The translations under genes and the position numbers were made by a program. Below, in pieces: positions 8,899 to 17,122 of a stretch of DNA of 64,000 nucleotides. A model generated the notes under the pieces. That model did no database searches and had not been told where the DNA came from. It saw only the letters and a program-made list of their open reading frames with translations. Source of the DNA: Cystobacter ferrugineus (GTDB lineage: Bacteria; Myxococcota; Myxococcia; Myxococcales; Myxococcaceae); NCBI RefSeq assembly GCF_001887355.1, contig NZ_MPIN01000017.1, positions 124,001-188,000 on the forward strand, read 5' to 3'. Within the stretch, counting starts at the first letter, position 1, and each line of letters starts with the position of its first letter.

Positions 8899-9192
8899 AT
8901 GGGGCTTTTCGGAGCGTTGGTGGTGGCGATGGCGGTGCAGGCGGGTCCGGTCGAAGTGAAGGCGGCGCCGGTGTTCAATCCGTCGCTGTGCGCGAAGAAG
9001 CGCGTGGACTCGTGCGGTTGCCATCATGTCTATGGGGTGCGTCACTGCCACAGCAAGCGGCAGAGCGGCCACTGCGAGGGCCTGGTGAAGGCGGACGACG
9101 CCTCCCAGCGCGGCGCCTCCCAGGTGGACGACTTCCTCTCCACGCTGCCCGGCACCGCCGCGCACGAGCACGAGGACACCGTGACGCTCTGA
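8899..9192 (+). CDS. Small secreted Cys/His-rich protein
   Basis: 97 residues. A short signal peptide (MGLFGALVVAMAVQAGP) is followed by a segment with five cysteines and several histidines (SCGCHHVYGVRHCH is the core), then an acidic tail. The spacing suggests disulfides or metal binding, but no family was recognised. ATG at 8899 follows a GGGAG site. It is divergent from rtcB across about 205 bp and upstream of a response regulator gene in the same direction. Confidence 0.6.
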   Translation: MGLFGALVVAMAVQAGPVEVKAAPVFNPSLCAKKRVDSCGCHHVYGVRHCHSKRQSGHCEGLVKADDASQRGASQVDDFLSTLPGTAAHEHEDTVTL

Positions 9193-9306
9193 GCAGTCCG
9201 CTGGGTCTCCCGGGCGGTGAAAGGGCCCCCGTGCCCTTGCCGACCCGTCTTCGGACCTCCATCTTCCACCATGGAGGCGAAGACCCGACATGAAGGGCTG
9301 TACTGC

Positions 9307-9678
9307 ATGAGCGCATCGACTTCCAGCATCCTGCTGGTCGAGGATGATCCGGACATTCGCGACACGGTGTCCGAGCTGCTGGAGCTGGAAGGCTACCAGA
9401 TGGTCACTTCCCCCAACGGACAGGAGGCCCTGGAGCAGTTGCAGCGCATGAAGCGTCCCTGCCTCATCCTGTTGGACGTGATGATGCCCGTCATGGATGG
9501 CTATGCGTTCATGAAGGGGATGCGGGCGGACGGACACCTCGCGGACATTCCGGTGGTGGTGACGTCGGCGAGCCACAAGCCGCCCGAGGGTGCCTGCGCC
9601 TATGTGCCCAAGCCCATCGACGTGGATCGGCTGCTCGCGGTGGTGAAGACGTACTGCCGAGCCAACCCGGAGGAGTGA
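9307..9678 (+). CDS. Single-domain response regulator (CheY-like)
   Basis: 123 residues, one receiver domain only. The acidic pocket (EDD, 12-14), the phosphoacceptor Asp57 (LLDVMMP), the switch Ser/Thr (VVVTSAS) and the conserved Lys (VPKPID) are all present. With no output domain it must act by binding a partner. No kinase gene is adjacent, so it is an orphan. The ATG at 9307 follows GAAGG; an upstream ATG at 9271 is possible but would add a non-conserved leader. Confidence 0.9.
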   Translation: MSASTSSILLVEDDPDIRDTVSELLELEGYQMVTSPNGQEALEQLQRMKRPCLILLDVMMPVMDGYAFMKGMRADGHLADIPVVVTSASHKPPEGACAYVPKPIDVDRLLAVVKTYCRANPEE

Positions 9679-9700
9679 CGGGACATGGCGGCGCGCGGGC

Positions 9701-9889
9701 TCACGGGTGGGCCACGGGCTCCACGTTGGGCTCCTCGCCGCTGACGGCGTCCTCCTCCTCGGGCTCCGCCGCCGAGGGATCGAACACCACCAGTCCTGAC
9801 TTCGTGGGCTGCGGATGGCCCAGGGCCTTCTTGAGCTCCGTGTCCTCGATCCGGAGCGCCACGCCTCTCACGGGAACATCCAATGACAT
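9701..9889 (-). CDS. Small hypothetical protein
   Basis: 62 residues starting MSLDVPVRGV with a GGAGAGG site just upstream; the tail is acidic and Pro-rich. No family recognised. It converges on the response regulator gene (22 bp apart) and is divergent from the TadE-like operon. Codon use matches real genes here, which together with the ribosome-binding site is the only support. Confidence 0.5.
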   Translation of the reverse strand: MSLDVPVRGVALRIEDTELKKALGHPQPTKSGLVVFDPSAAEPEEEDAVSGEEPNVEPVAHP

Positions 9890-10081
9890 GAGCCTCTCCT
9901 CGCGACATGGGGTGGGAGACACCTCGCGCCAAGCGTGAACATGGCCCCGCCGGGTGGCCAGTGCGCTCCTCCTCGCGGGGTGCTCGTCCGCCTGCCCTGT
10001 TCACGCGCCGTGCGCGTCCTGGGCGTCCGGTTCTGGAGGCGCGCGCCTGGAGGGAGTGCAGGTAGATGGGGCTGCGACCAT

Positions 10082-10110
10082 TTGACCGATATCCAAATTA
10101 CCAAGAATCT
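10082..10110 (+). promoter_or_regulatory. Possible sigma-70-type promoter of the TadE/TadG-like operon
   Basis: TTGACC (10082-10087), 17 bp, then GAATCT (10105-10110), in an unusually AT-rich patch just before the AAGAGGAAG ribosome-binding site and the ATG at 10130. The -35 is good and the -10 poor, so this is a suggestion. Confidence 0.3.
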
Positions 10111-10129
10111 AAGAGGAAGCCCTTCCCCC

Positions 10130-10927
10130 ATGGCATCTTCCCCCTTCCAGCGAAGGCGTCGCGAATCCGGTCAGGCCGCTGTGGAGGCGGCATTGTGTCT
10201 GCCGCTGGTGGTGTTCCTCATCCTGGGCACGCTGCAACTGTTCATGCTGTTGCAGGCGCGCATCCTGGCGCAGGTGGCGGTGTACCGGGCGGTGCGCGCG
10301 GGCAGCCTCAATCACGCCAACTGCAAGGCGATGACGCACGCGGCCGTGGTGACGATGTTGCCCACGGTGGATGCCACCCCGACGGGCGCGAAGCTGGCGG
10401 AGGCCTTCCGGGAGCGCAGCGACAACCGCCTGCGCGTGCGCGGCTCGTCCGGGAAGTTGTTCTCCGAGGGGCCCATGGTGGAGATCGTCCGCGAGTCGCC
10501 GGACGTGGGCTGGGTGCGCGGGCTGGCCGGAGGCGAGGATCTGCTGTTCGACGCGCCCACGGACTCGGCGGCGGAGCTGCGGCGGCGCACGCTCGAGATC
10601 CGCATGGTGGCCTGGTACTACATGCGCATTCCGTTCGCGGACTGGGTGCTGAACCGCATGTTCCTCGCCCACTTCAAGCTCAAGCGCTACACGGCCGCCA
10701 ATCCGCTCATGCCCGCGCAGAAGAACGCGGGAGGCTGGGACGACGGCGGCGTGACGTTGCCATCGGGCGGCTGGCCCGGCGGTGACCTGGGCGATCGGAT
10801 GGTTCAATGGAGCGCGCAGGGCCACTACCTGTTCCCCATCCAGGTGCACGCGGCCATGCGGATGATGACGCCGGTGAAGGCCACCTACTTCCAGGGAGGT
10901 GCCGCATGCGGCCTGCACTCCTTCTGA
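10130..10927 (+). CDS. TadE-like pilus/secretion-associated membrane protein
   Basis: 265 residues. The N-terminus has the TadE signature, basic residues then SGQAAVEAAL leading into one transmembrane helix (about 14-40), with the rest outside the membrane. TadE-like proteins are pseudopilins of Flp/Tad systems. First of four tightly packed genes; the next ATG (10906) lies inside its 3' end. No Tad ATPase, TadB/C platform or Flp pilin gene is present nearby, so these may belong to a distant Tad locus or to a separate surface structure. The ATG at 10130 has AAGAGGAAG 10 nt upstream. Confidence 0.8.
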   Translation: MASSPFQRRRRESGQAAVEAALCLPLVVFLILGTLQLFMLLQARILAQVAVYRAVRAGSLNHANCKAMTHAAVVTMLPTVDATPTGAKLAEAFRERSDNRLRVRGSSGKLFSEGPMVEIVRESPDVGWVRGLAGGEDLLFDAPTDSAAELRRRTLEIRMVAWYYMRIPFADWVLNRMFLAHFKLKRYTAANPLMPAQKNAGGWDDGGVTLPSGGWPGGDLGDRMVQWSAQGHYLFPIQVHAAMRMMTPVKATYFQGGAACGLHSF

Positions 10928-12441
10928 GGCGCCCGCGAGGACAGGCCATGGTCCTGTTCGCGCTCACGCTCCTCCTGCTCACGTTGATGGTGCTGATGAC
11001 GCTGGGCTTCGGCATGCGCGCCAAGGAGCGCGTGGAAATCCAGATGGCGGCGGACGCGGCGGCCTACAGCCAGGCGGTGTCGGTGGCGCGCACGTTCAAC
11101 GCCATCGCGGTGATGAACCGCGCGCAGATCGCTCACATGGTGGCCATGGCCGGCACCCAATCGCTCATCAGCTACGGCAGCCAGCAGTACGCGGCGATGA
11201 TGTATGGCCCCTGCCCGATTCCCTCGCCGGAATGGTCCGCCCTCGACGAGGCGGCGGCCACCCAGGTGCAGCAGCTCCAGGGACGCGCGGGCGCCATGTA
11301 CCGGGCGTCGCTGGCGCTTTACGGCAAGTTGCTCGGCAACCACCTGGTGGGGCAGCAGCTCGCCGCGCGCATGGCCCGGGAAGTCAACCCGGAGCTGCGT
11401 GCCGTCCCGGAGGGCGACCGCAAGTCCTTGGCGGAAGTGAATGGTGGCAACGGCTCGCTGGATTACGACGATCTGATGGATCAGGAGCGCGACGGCACGG
11501 TGCCGGCCACCAGTGGCGCGGTGCTGCCGACCGGTGGCAACCAGGGCCGCGTCACCCTGAATGCCACCATGGGCAGTCTGGGCTGGACGTGGGTGCACAA
11601 CCGGGACTCGGGCAGCGCGGGCTTCGGCACCGGCGGCGCCGCGCAGAACCCGTCCTTCAAGCGCTACGGCTCCGCGTCACAGATGGACTCGTCCACCTAC
11701 GACACCGTGTCCGGACGCAACTCGTGGGCGCACGATCACGGGCGGGCGGTGGCCATCATCTGCCCGGATGGCTCCACCGTGCCGGACATCGAGGCGACGG
11801 ACACGTGGGTGATGTCCGACGAGAAGCAGACGAAGCAGGATCAGCACGTGTATGGCGCCAAGCCCCCGCCCGGCCAGGGCGCGGAGGGCGACACCACCGT
11901 GGACGAGCGGCACACGCTGGGCGCCTGCGTCGTCTGTCCCGGCATCTGGCCGTACTCGGTGGGCTTCAACGTGGGGCTGCTCCAGGGCAACGCGGCCCGC
12001 AACGACTTCGGCCAGCCCAAGCTCTACACCGTGCTGTCGCGCGACTACGCGAGCCCCTCGCGCCGGGCCCGGCCGGATCCGTGGAACCTGTTCTTCCGCT
12101 TCCGCTTCGCGGGCGACACCGTCGAGTTCGACAACGCCAGTCCCGAGGGGAGCATCCGCTCCACCGGCCGCGGGGACGTGCAGCGCCACCAGGTGGCCCT
12201 GTCCGCGGGGCTCGCCTACTACCACCGGCCCCGTCCGGAGGCGGAGGGCGGCGGCTGGAGCGAGCCTCCCAACTTCCTCAACCCCTTCTGGCGCGCCACG
12301 CTGGTGAGCCCCGAGGGCGCCGTCGACGACAAGCCCGCCGCCAGTCTGGAGCAGGCGGGCTTCACGGAGCACGCGGGCGCGCTGCGCCGGCTGGACGCAG
12401 TGGGTTTCCGGGGTGGCAGCCCCGAGGGCGCGAGGTACTGA
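10906..12441 (+). CDS. TadG-like membrane-anchored protein
   Basis: 511 residues. Begins with the RGQAMVLFAL signature and a single helix (about 15-35), followed by KERVEIQMAADAAAYS, the Tad_C/TadG-like segment (DUF2134-type), then a large extracytoplasmic region with Gly/Ser-rich stretches and a few Cys. Its start overlaps the preceding gene by 22 nt behind GGGAGGT, indicating coupled translation. Likely a minor or structural component of the same envelope assembly as its neighbours. Confidence 0.78.
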   Translation: MRPALLLRRPRGQAMVLFALTLLLLTLMVLMTLGFGMRAKERVEIQMAADAAAYSQAVSVARTFNAIAVMNRAQIAHMVAMAGTQSLISYGSQQYAAMMYGPCPIPSPEWSALDEAAATQVQQLQGRAGAMYRASLALYGKLLGNHLVGQQLAARMAREVNPELRAVPEGDRKSLAEVNGGNGSLDYDDLMDQERDGTVPATSGAVLPTGGNQGRVTLNATMGSLGWTWVHNRDSGSAGFGTGGAAQNPSFKRYGSASQMDSSTYDTVSGRNSWAHDHGRAVAIICPDGSTVPDIEATDTWVMSDEKQTKQDQHVYGAKPPPGQGAEGDTTVDERHTLGACVVCPGIWPYSVGFNVGLLQGNAARNDFGQPKLYTVLSRDYASPSRRARPDPWNLFFRFRFAGDTVEFDNASPEGSIRSTGRGDVQRHQVALSAGLAYYHRPRPEAEGGGWSEPPNFLNPFWRATLVSPEGAVDDKPAASLEQAGFTEHAGALRRLDAVGFRGGSPEGARY

Positions 12442-12446
12442 CGGCC

Positions 12447-13421
12447 ATGGCGAAGCGCGCGGCGGCTCGGCGAGGGCAGGCGCTGGTGGAAACGGCGCTG
12501 GGAGCGACGGTGTTCGTCACCATCCTGGTGTTCGGCATCTACTTCGCCGAGGTGGGTGCGTTGACGCTCAAGGTGCAGGAAGCGGCCAACTTCGCGCTCT
12601 GGGAGGCCACGGGCCACGTGCAGCACGATCCCCGGGACGGGGAGTTCCAGCGGCGGGGCGCGGTGGCGCAGGCGGAAGCGGAGGCCAACCGGCGCTATCG
12701 CGACTTCGATGGGCGCTCCAGTCAGGGGGGCGGCGCGATGACGGTTCAACTGGCCATCGCGCGCGCCAGGTCCCCGCAGGTGAGCTGTGAGCCGGGGCTT
12801 CCCGGAGGGGATCCCCTCATCGCGGGCATCCGCCCCTCGGACGCGGACGCGGGCTCGGCCGCGCTGGGACGGGCGATGGTCATCCAATCACCGGGCATGT
12901 CGTGCACGGCGTCCTCCGCGATGCGGGGCGCGCGCATCGGCCGCTTCCTGGAGCCGGGGTTCTTCAATGTGTCTCATCGCCGCGCCAGCGCGCTCTTCAC
13001 GGTGTGCGCCGCGGGGCGGGCCTCGGATGGCTCCTGCGGTGGGCGCTTCTCGCTGCTGCTGGACGACTGGGGCCTGGCCGGAGTGGCCGAGGGGCGCTCG
13101 TGCGCGCTCAACATCAACAACGGGCGGCGTTGCCAGAACCTCGACTACCACGACTGGGTGCAGCGTGTTTACCAGCGCAACGGCGGTGGCGGGAGCGCGG
13201 GCAGTGCGCTCGCGGCCGCCACCCGGGCCGGCGCGGGCATCGACGAGGACCAATTCTTCATGAGCTTCCGGGGCGAGGAAGACGATTACGAAGAGGACAT
13301 CGGCGCCTCGCACGCGGGCAACCAGCGGCGCTGGGAAGTGACGCCCTTCCGCGTTCCGAATGGAGGATTGAACTACACGGTCCACCGGGACAACCGCTGG
13401 CTCGGAGGGGTGCCGCATTGA
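12447..13421 (+). CDS. TadE-like membrane-anchored protein
   Basis: 324 residues. Third protein in a row with the signature RRGQALVETALGA and a single helix (about 15-37). The periplasmic part contains pairs of cysteines likely to form disulfides and a His/Trp/Tyr-rich end. Only 5 bp separate it from the previous gene, and its TGA overlaps the next start. Same proposed complex as its two neighbours. Confidence 0.75.
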   Translation: MAKRAAARRGQALVETALGATVFVTILVFGIYFAEVGALTLKVQEAANFALWEATGHVQHDPRDGEFQRRGAVAQAEAEANRRYRDFDGRSSQGGGAMTVQLAIARARSPQVSCEPGLPGGDPLIAGIRPSDADAGSAALGRAMVIQSPGMSCTASSAMRGARIGRFLEPGFFNVSHRRASALFTVCAAGRASDGSCGGRFSLLLDDWGLAGVAEGRSCALNINNGRRCQNLDYHDWVQRVYQRNGGGGSAGSALAAATRAGAGIDEDQFFMSFRGEEDDYEEDIGASHAGNQRRWEVTPFRVPNGGLNYTVHRDNRWLGGVPH

Positions 13422-14116
13422 GCCGGACCGTGCGAACGGTGAGGCGCGCCTGGGCGCTGCTCGTGGCGTTGTCGCTGCCGGCCCTGGCGGGGGATGGGGG
13501 GACGCCGGAGCCCGCGCGCTTCGTGTGGCCGAAGCTCCAGGTGTTGGAGCAGGTGGAATCGAATGAGATGGTCGAGGCGGGCGGCGTGCCGGTGGCGCTG
13601 CGCGCGGTGCACGTGAAGGAGTCCGCGCGCGAGCTGGTGCAGCGCTTCGCGGATGCCTTCCGCGACGGGGGGCTCTACGTGCCGCCGGGCAAGGAGCAGC
13701 CGCAGCTCGCGAGCAACGCGGCCATGCTCACCGCGGTCGATCCCCGCCGCCGCATCACGTACACGGTCATCCTCCAGCCCCAGCCGGACGGCACCACCAC
13801 GCTGTACCTGGGCGAGGCCAACCATGCGCTGGCGCGAGCGCCCGGCAAGGACACGGACTTCGCGCCGTTGCCTCCGGGGGCGCAGGGGGTGTTGCGCATC
13901 AACGGCGAGGGCTCGCGCACGCTGACCTTCCACGTGCCGCTCACGGGCGAGCAGGTGCGGACGTTCTACGACGGGGCGCTCGCCAAGGCCGGGTGGAAGC
14001 GGGGGGACGAGGCGGGCGTGTACATGCGGTCGGGTGAGGAATTGCGGCTCGTGCACGAGCCCGGCGAGGGCGGCCAGCGCGCGGTGGTGCTGCTGCTCCA
14101 GTCCCGGGCGCGCTGA
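13418..14116 (+). CDS. Exported hypothetical protein of the TadE/TadG-like operon
   Basis: 232 residues; signal peptide (WALLVALSLPALAGDGG) then a soluble domain of unknown family. The proposed start is a TTG overlapping the previous stop (ATTGA) with GGAGGGG about 8 nt upstream; a GTG at 13430 is an alternative. Two similar-looking alpha/beta segments (about 60-120 and 160-225, the second beginning near FHVPLTGEQVRTFYDGAL) suggest a membrane-complex accessory. It closes the four-gene operon and is likely periplasmic. Confidence 0.72.
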   Translation: MSRTVRTVRRAWALLVALSLPALAGDGGTPEPARFVWPKLQVLEQVESNEMVEAGGVPVALRAVHVKESARELVQRFADAFRDGGLYVPPGKEQPQLASNAAMLTAVDPRRRITYTVILQPQPDGTTTLYLGEANHALARAPGKDTDFAPLPPGAQGVLRINGEGSRTLTFHVPLTGEQVRTFYDGALAKAGWKRGDEAGVYMRSGEELRLVHEPGEGGQRAVVLLLQSRAR

Positions 14117-14201
14117 AGCGGGGCGCTCGCTGTTTGACTGGCGGAGCGGGATTGTTCTCTCTGGGTGTGTTAGGCTGAGCCTGTCACTCCGGGGGGGAGC
14201 A

Positions 14202-14447
14202 ATGCACCGTGGGCACATTCCCGTCTTGCTGTGGGTCCTCTTCGCCAGTGCTGCATGTCCGCACACCTTCCGTAAGGGAGGCGCGATTGATCAGTCCGTG
14301 CTCAAGGTCATGCATGAGTCCTTCAGACCGATGAATCGCACCGACTGCGAGCCAGCAACCCTCCATGCTGTGTGTCACCCGGAAAAACTCGCGGACTGTG
14401 AGCGGCAATGCAGAGAGGCTCTCGAGGCGAGCGAGGAGGAGTGGTGA
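14202..14447 (+). CDS. Small lipoprotein, unknown
   Basis: 81 residues with a lipoprotein signal (LLWVLFASAAC, lipid Cys at 19) and four further cysteines in the mature part. GGGGGGGAGC precedes the ATG. Its stop overlaps the GTG start of the next, Cys-rich gene, so the two are probably made together at the cell surface. No family recognised. Confidence 0.7.
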   Translation: MHRGHIPVLLWVLFASAACPHTFRKGGAIDQSVLKVMHESFRPMNRTDCEPATLHAVCHPEKLADCERQCREALEASEEEW

Positions 14448-15346
14448 ATTGGCGTATTCCAGCCGCAGTCCTGATGGCAGTGCTGCTGCCAGCGCCCATC
14501 ATGGCGGTCATCTCCCTTCACTGGCTCGGGCCCCTCTCGAAGCGTGTAGCGGAGCAGACAAAGGCCGTGGTTCCGATGCTCTCGTGGGAACAGCGCCGTG
14601 AGCGCCCGACCTGGCGACAGCCTTGTTGGCGGAGCGCCGACTGTGATTTGCCCCTGGCCTGCTTTTTCGACACGAACGTTCATGGCTTCTACTGCACGGA
14701 CAGCGAGTGCGAGACTGATTCCCAATGCCAGACAGGGTTCGTTTGTAGGAGCGTGGAGACCTGGGGCGGCGAGGTCCTGAACCGGTGCGTCTTGGAGGGA
14801 GAGCGGGGGGAAGGAGAGCGCTGCAATCCCCTGTCGAGAAAATACGCGAGCGCCTGCGCACCGGGATTGCTCTGCGACGATTGGTGTGGACGGCCATGCA
14901 AACCCGAGGAGCCAGGGAGTTGCCCCGAGGGTTTCTTCTGCCCGGCGGAGGGTGGCCCCCAGGGCGCCTCCTGTCTTCCCACCTGCGAGTCGCGCGGCTG
15001 CCCTCCGGGTCAGGCCTGTATCCGCTTCCATCAGGGGAGTTCGGTCTGCTCGGTGGTTCATGGTACGAACTGCCAGCAATCCCCCTGTCCCGAGGGGCAG
15101 GTGTGCGAGACGCATGCCGTGCCGGAAAGGTCGGGGGCGGTCTGGATGCGGTGCGAGCTTCCATGTACGAGCAACGGCTCGTCCTGCCCGGAAGGCTCCT
15201 TCTGTCACATGGCGCGTTGTGTGCGCGCCTGTGAGCCGGACGCGCGGGGCACTTGTGGGCCGGGCGAGAAGTGCGCGCGGCTCCGGGTTGGCGGGCTCCA
15301 GGCCTGTCTCTTCGATGAAGAGACCGAGGCCGCCCCCACTCCATGA
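14444..15346 (+). CDS. Cysteine-rich exported repeat protein
   Basis: 300 residues. A signal or anchor helix (about 5-25) is followed by many spaced Cys pairs of the type CPEGxxC / CxSxGCPPGQxC, about 30 cysteines in all, resembling the Cys-rich extracellular repeats common in myxobacterial surface proteins. Probably disulfide-bonded and outside the cytoplasm; no enzymatic motif. The GTG at 14444 overlaps the previous TGA; GAGGAGGA lies just upstream. Confidence 0.7.
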   Translation: MNWRIPAAVLMAVLLPAPIMAVISLHWLGPLSKRVAEQTKAVVPMLSWEQRRERPTWRQPCWRSADCDLPLACFFDTNVHGFYCTDSECETDSQCQTGFVCRSVETWGGEVLNRCVLEGERGEGERCNPLSRKYASACAPGLLCDDWCGRPCKPEEPGSCPEGFFCPAEGGPQGASCLPTCESRGCPPGQACIRFHQGSSVCSVVHGTNCQQSPCPEGQVCETHAVPERSGAVWMRCELPCTSNGSSCPEGSFCHMARCVRACEPDARGTCGPGEKCARLRVGGLQACLFDEETEAAPTP

Positions 15347-15387
15347 GCCGCGCCAGGATGTCTGGCTTCAGGAGGTGAGTCTCAGGC

Positions 15388-15996
15388 TCAGTGCTGGAGC
15401 AGCACCTCCCGCGGGTAGCTCGGCTCCGTCACCTGCTCGAGGTCATCCACCTCGTAGGTGAGCAGGGGCGTTTGCGAGGACACCACGTACCAGGGCATGC
15501 CCGGCCCCAGCCGCACCGCGAGGGCGTTGTCCGACAGGCGCCTCAACTCCGGCTGGGGGGGCACGGCCTCGAGCGGCTCACTCCGAGGAGCGCTCTTCTG
15601 CCACGCGCGCGGCTGCTCCCTCTCCGGTGGGTACTCGAACAGTGCCTCGGGTGCCGTGAGCGAGGCAGACCGTGCCTCCTCCTCGCCCGCGGGCGATAGC
15701 TGCTCCAGCGCCTGCGCCACCTCTTTGTTCCGGGGATTCAACTCCAACGCCGCCTTCAGCGCCGCGCGTGCCCCGGCCCTGTCTCCTTGATCCAACAGCA
15801 GCTCGGCCGCCATCCGGTACGCCTTGAGGGCCTCGCGCCGCGAGCCCGCGCTCCAGTACGCCTCGGCCTGACCCATGTACAGCGAGGGATCCCTCGGGTT
15901 CACCTCCAGCAATCGCTCATAGGTCTGCACGCACTCGGTGAACCGCCGCTGGGCGTACAGATCCAACGCCTCTTCCTTCAATTCCTTCACACCCAC
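15388..15996 (-). CDS. TPR repeat protein
   Basis: About 202 residues. Helical TPR repeats span roughly residues 5-105 (the unit beginning YAQRRFTECVQTYERLL and those after it), then a Pro-rich linker and a C-terminal domain of unknown fold. TPRs bind other proteins, so it is likely a scaffold. The GTG at 15996 is chosen because the repeat-type N-terminus KELKEEAL begins there and GAGGGGG lies 9 nt upstream; the ATG at 16047 would add 17 poorly conserved residues. Confidence 0.72.
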   Translation of the reverse strand: MGVKELKEEALDLYAQRRFTECVQTYERLLEVNPRDPSLYMGQAEAYWSAGSRREALKAYRMAAELLLDQGDRAGARAALKAALELNPRNKEVAQALEQLSPAGEEEARSASLTAPEALFEYPPEREQPRAWQKSAPRSEPLEAVPPQPELRRLSDNALAVRLGPGMPWYVVSSQTPLLTYEVDDLEQVTEPSYPREVLLQH

Positions 15997-16390
15997 CGTC
16001 CCATCCCCCTCGGCTTGCGCCGCGATCGACTCACCCCAAGCAAGCACGGGCTGTGCCGGGCGCCCGCTGTCCTCCCTCGCCGCGCGCGGCCGCTCTTTGT
16101 CCGATCACGCACTCTGGATTTGTCAGCCTCCGGGCATCCGGAGGGCTCTCGTACTGGCGAACACCTGAATATTGTCTTCTTCCCGTTCAAGCCGCCTTCT
16201 CGGACCCTGTAAGGAGGACGGAAACGTCTCCTTCTGACGCCGTCATTTTTTCAGGTCGCGGCGCATGTCTGCTCTTCCATCTGTCGGCTACCAGGGTGAG
16301 CGCCTATCCCCGGGCGCCAGGCCCAAATCCGGAAGCGCACCCTCTTGCGCCTGCACCTGGTGGAGAACGGTGCGCGAGCCCTGAGCGGCG
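15997..16390. other. Intergenic region with stem-loops, no protein gene
   Basis: Between two minus-strand TPR genes. No convincing ORF. The part from 16100 to 16255 is less GC-rich than its surroundings and holds two tight hairpins and a T run, annotated separately as a candidate small RNA. The remainder shows nothing I can name. Confidence 0.5.
16126..16251 (+). ncRNA. Candidate structured small RNA
   Basis: CCTCCGG-GCAT-CCGGAGG (16127-16144) is a perfect 7-bp hairpin with a 4-nt loop. AAGGAGgACG-GAAA-CGTCTCCTT (16211-16233) is a second hairpin with a GNRA-type loop and one bulge. A short TGAC...GTCA element and six T residues (16246-16251) follow, like a Rho-independent end read on the plus strand. 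The nearest plus-strand gene ends 780 bp upstream, so the terminator-like end has no obvious owner. No promoter was identified. Confidence 0.3.
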
Positions 16391-17113
16391 TCAGGCCGTC
16401 TCCCCAAGCCCGCGGCGCAGTGCTTCCACCAGCTCGGCGGGGTCTCCCTCGCGCAGCGCGGCCCGTCCCGCCTCGAAGTCCGCCCGGGCTCCCTCCAGGT
16501 CCCCCAGGCGCGCGCGCAACTGCCCCCGGTCGCGCAAGAGCTCCGCGTCCACCGGGTCTCCCTCGGTGGCCGCGAGCGCGCGGGTGATGTCCTCCACGGC
16601 CTCGCGTGTGCGCCCCAGCCGGGCCCGCGCGAGCGCGCGCCGGTGCAGCAGCCACGGGTTGCCCGCGTCCTCGTCGAGGGCGCGCGTCCAGTCCCGCTCG
16701 GCGTCCTCGTCCCGGCCGAGCACCTCCAGCGACTCGGCGCGCCGCATGTACAGCACGAGCGCCTTGCGGAACTCTCCCTCCGCCAGCGCGTCGAAGTCGG
16801 CCACGGCCTCGGCGTGGCGGCCGAGCCGCGCCAGGGCGAGCGCGCGGTGCAGGTGCCCCGAGGCATGGCCCGGAGCCAGCTCCAGCGCGCGCTCGTACCA
16901 GGGCAGGGCCTCGGCGGGCTGGCCTCCCCAGATGGCGAGTGTCATCCCCATCTCCAGCAGGACGCGCACCTGCCGCGGGTAGCTCTCGGTGAGCGCCCTC
17001 ATGCGCGCGAGCGCTTCCTCGTACCGGCCGGCGCGCCGCAACCGATCCACCTTGCGCAGCAGCTCGGTGAGCTCCGGCGGCCACGCCTCGCGTCCGTTGC
17101 GCTCCTGGGTCAT
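16391..17113 (-). CDS. TPR repeat protein downstream of the receptor kinase
   Basis: 240 residues almost wholly made of TPR units (consensus A-ALARLGRHAEAVADFDAA-type helices from about residue 15 to 235). No signal peptide, so cytoplasmic. It starts 9 bp after the Ser/Thr kinase gene ends and is surely cotranscribed; it may be a partner or substrate of that kinase. Start is the ATG at 17113. Confidence 0.82.
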   Translation of the reverse strand: MTQERNGREAWPPELTELLRKVDRLRRAGRYEEALARMRALTESYPRQVRVLLEMGMTLAIWGGQPAEALPWYERALELAPGHASGHLHRALALARLGRHAEAVADFDALAEGEFRKALVLYMRRAESLEVLGRDEDAERDWTRALDEDAGNPWLLHRRALARARLGRTREAVEDITRALAATEGDPVDAELLRDRGQLRARLGDLEGARADFEAGRAALREGDPAELVEALRRGLGETA

Positions 17114-17122
17114 GCGCTCCCT

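Noticed and set aside
10899-13421. 840-codon frame across two TadE/G-like genes
   Set aside because: Its first part is an out-of-frame reading of the TadG-like gene; only the last 324 codons (from 12447) look like a protein.
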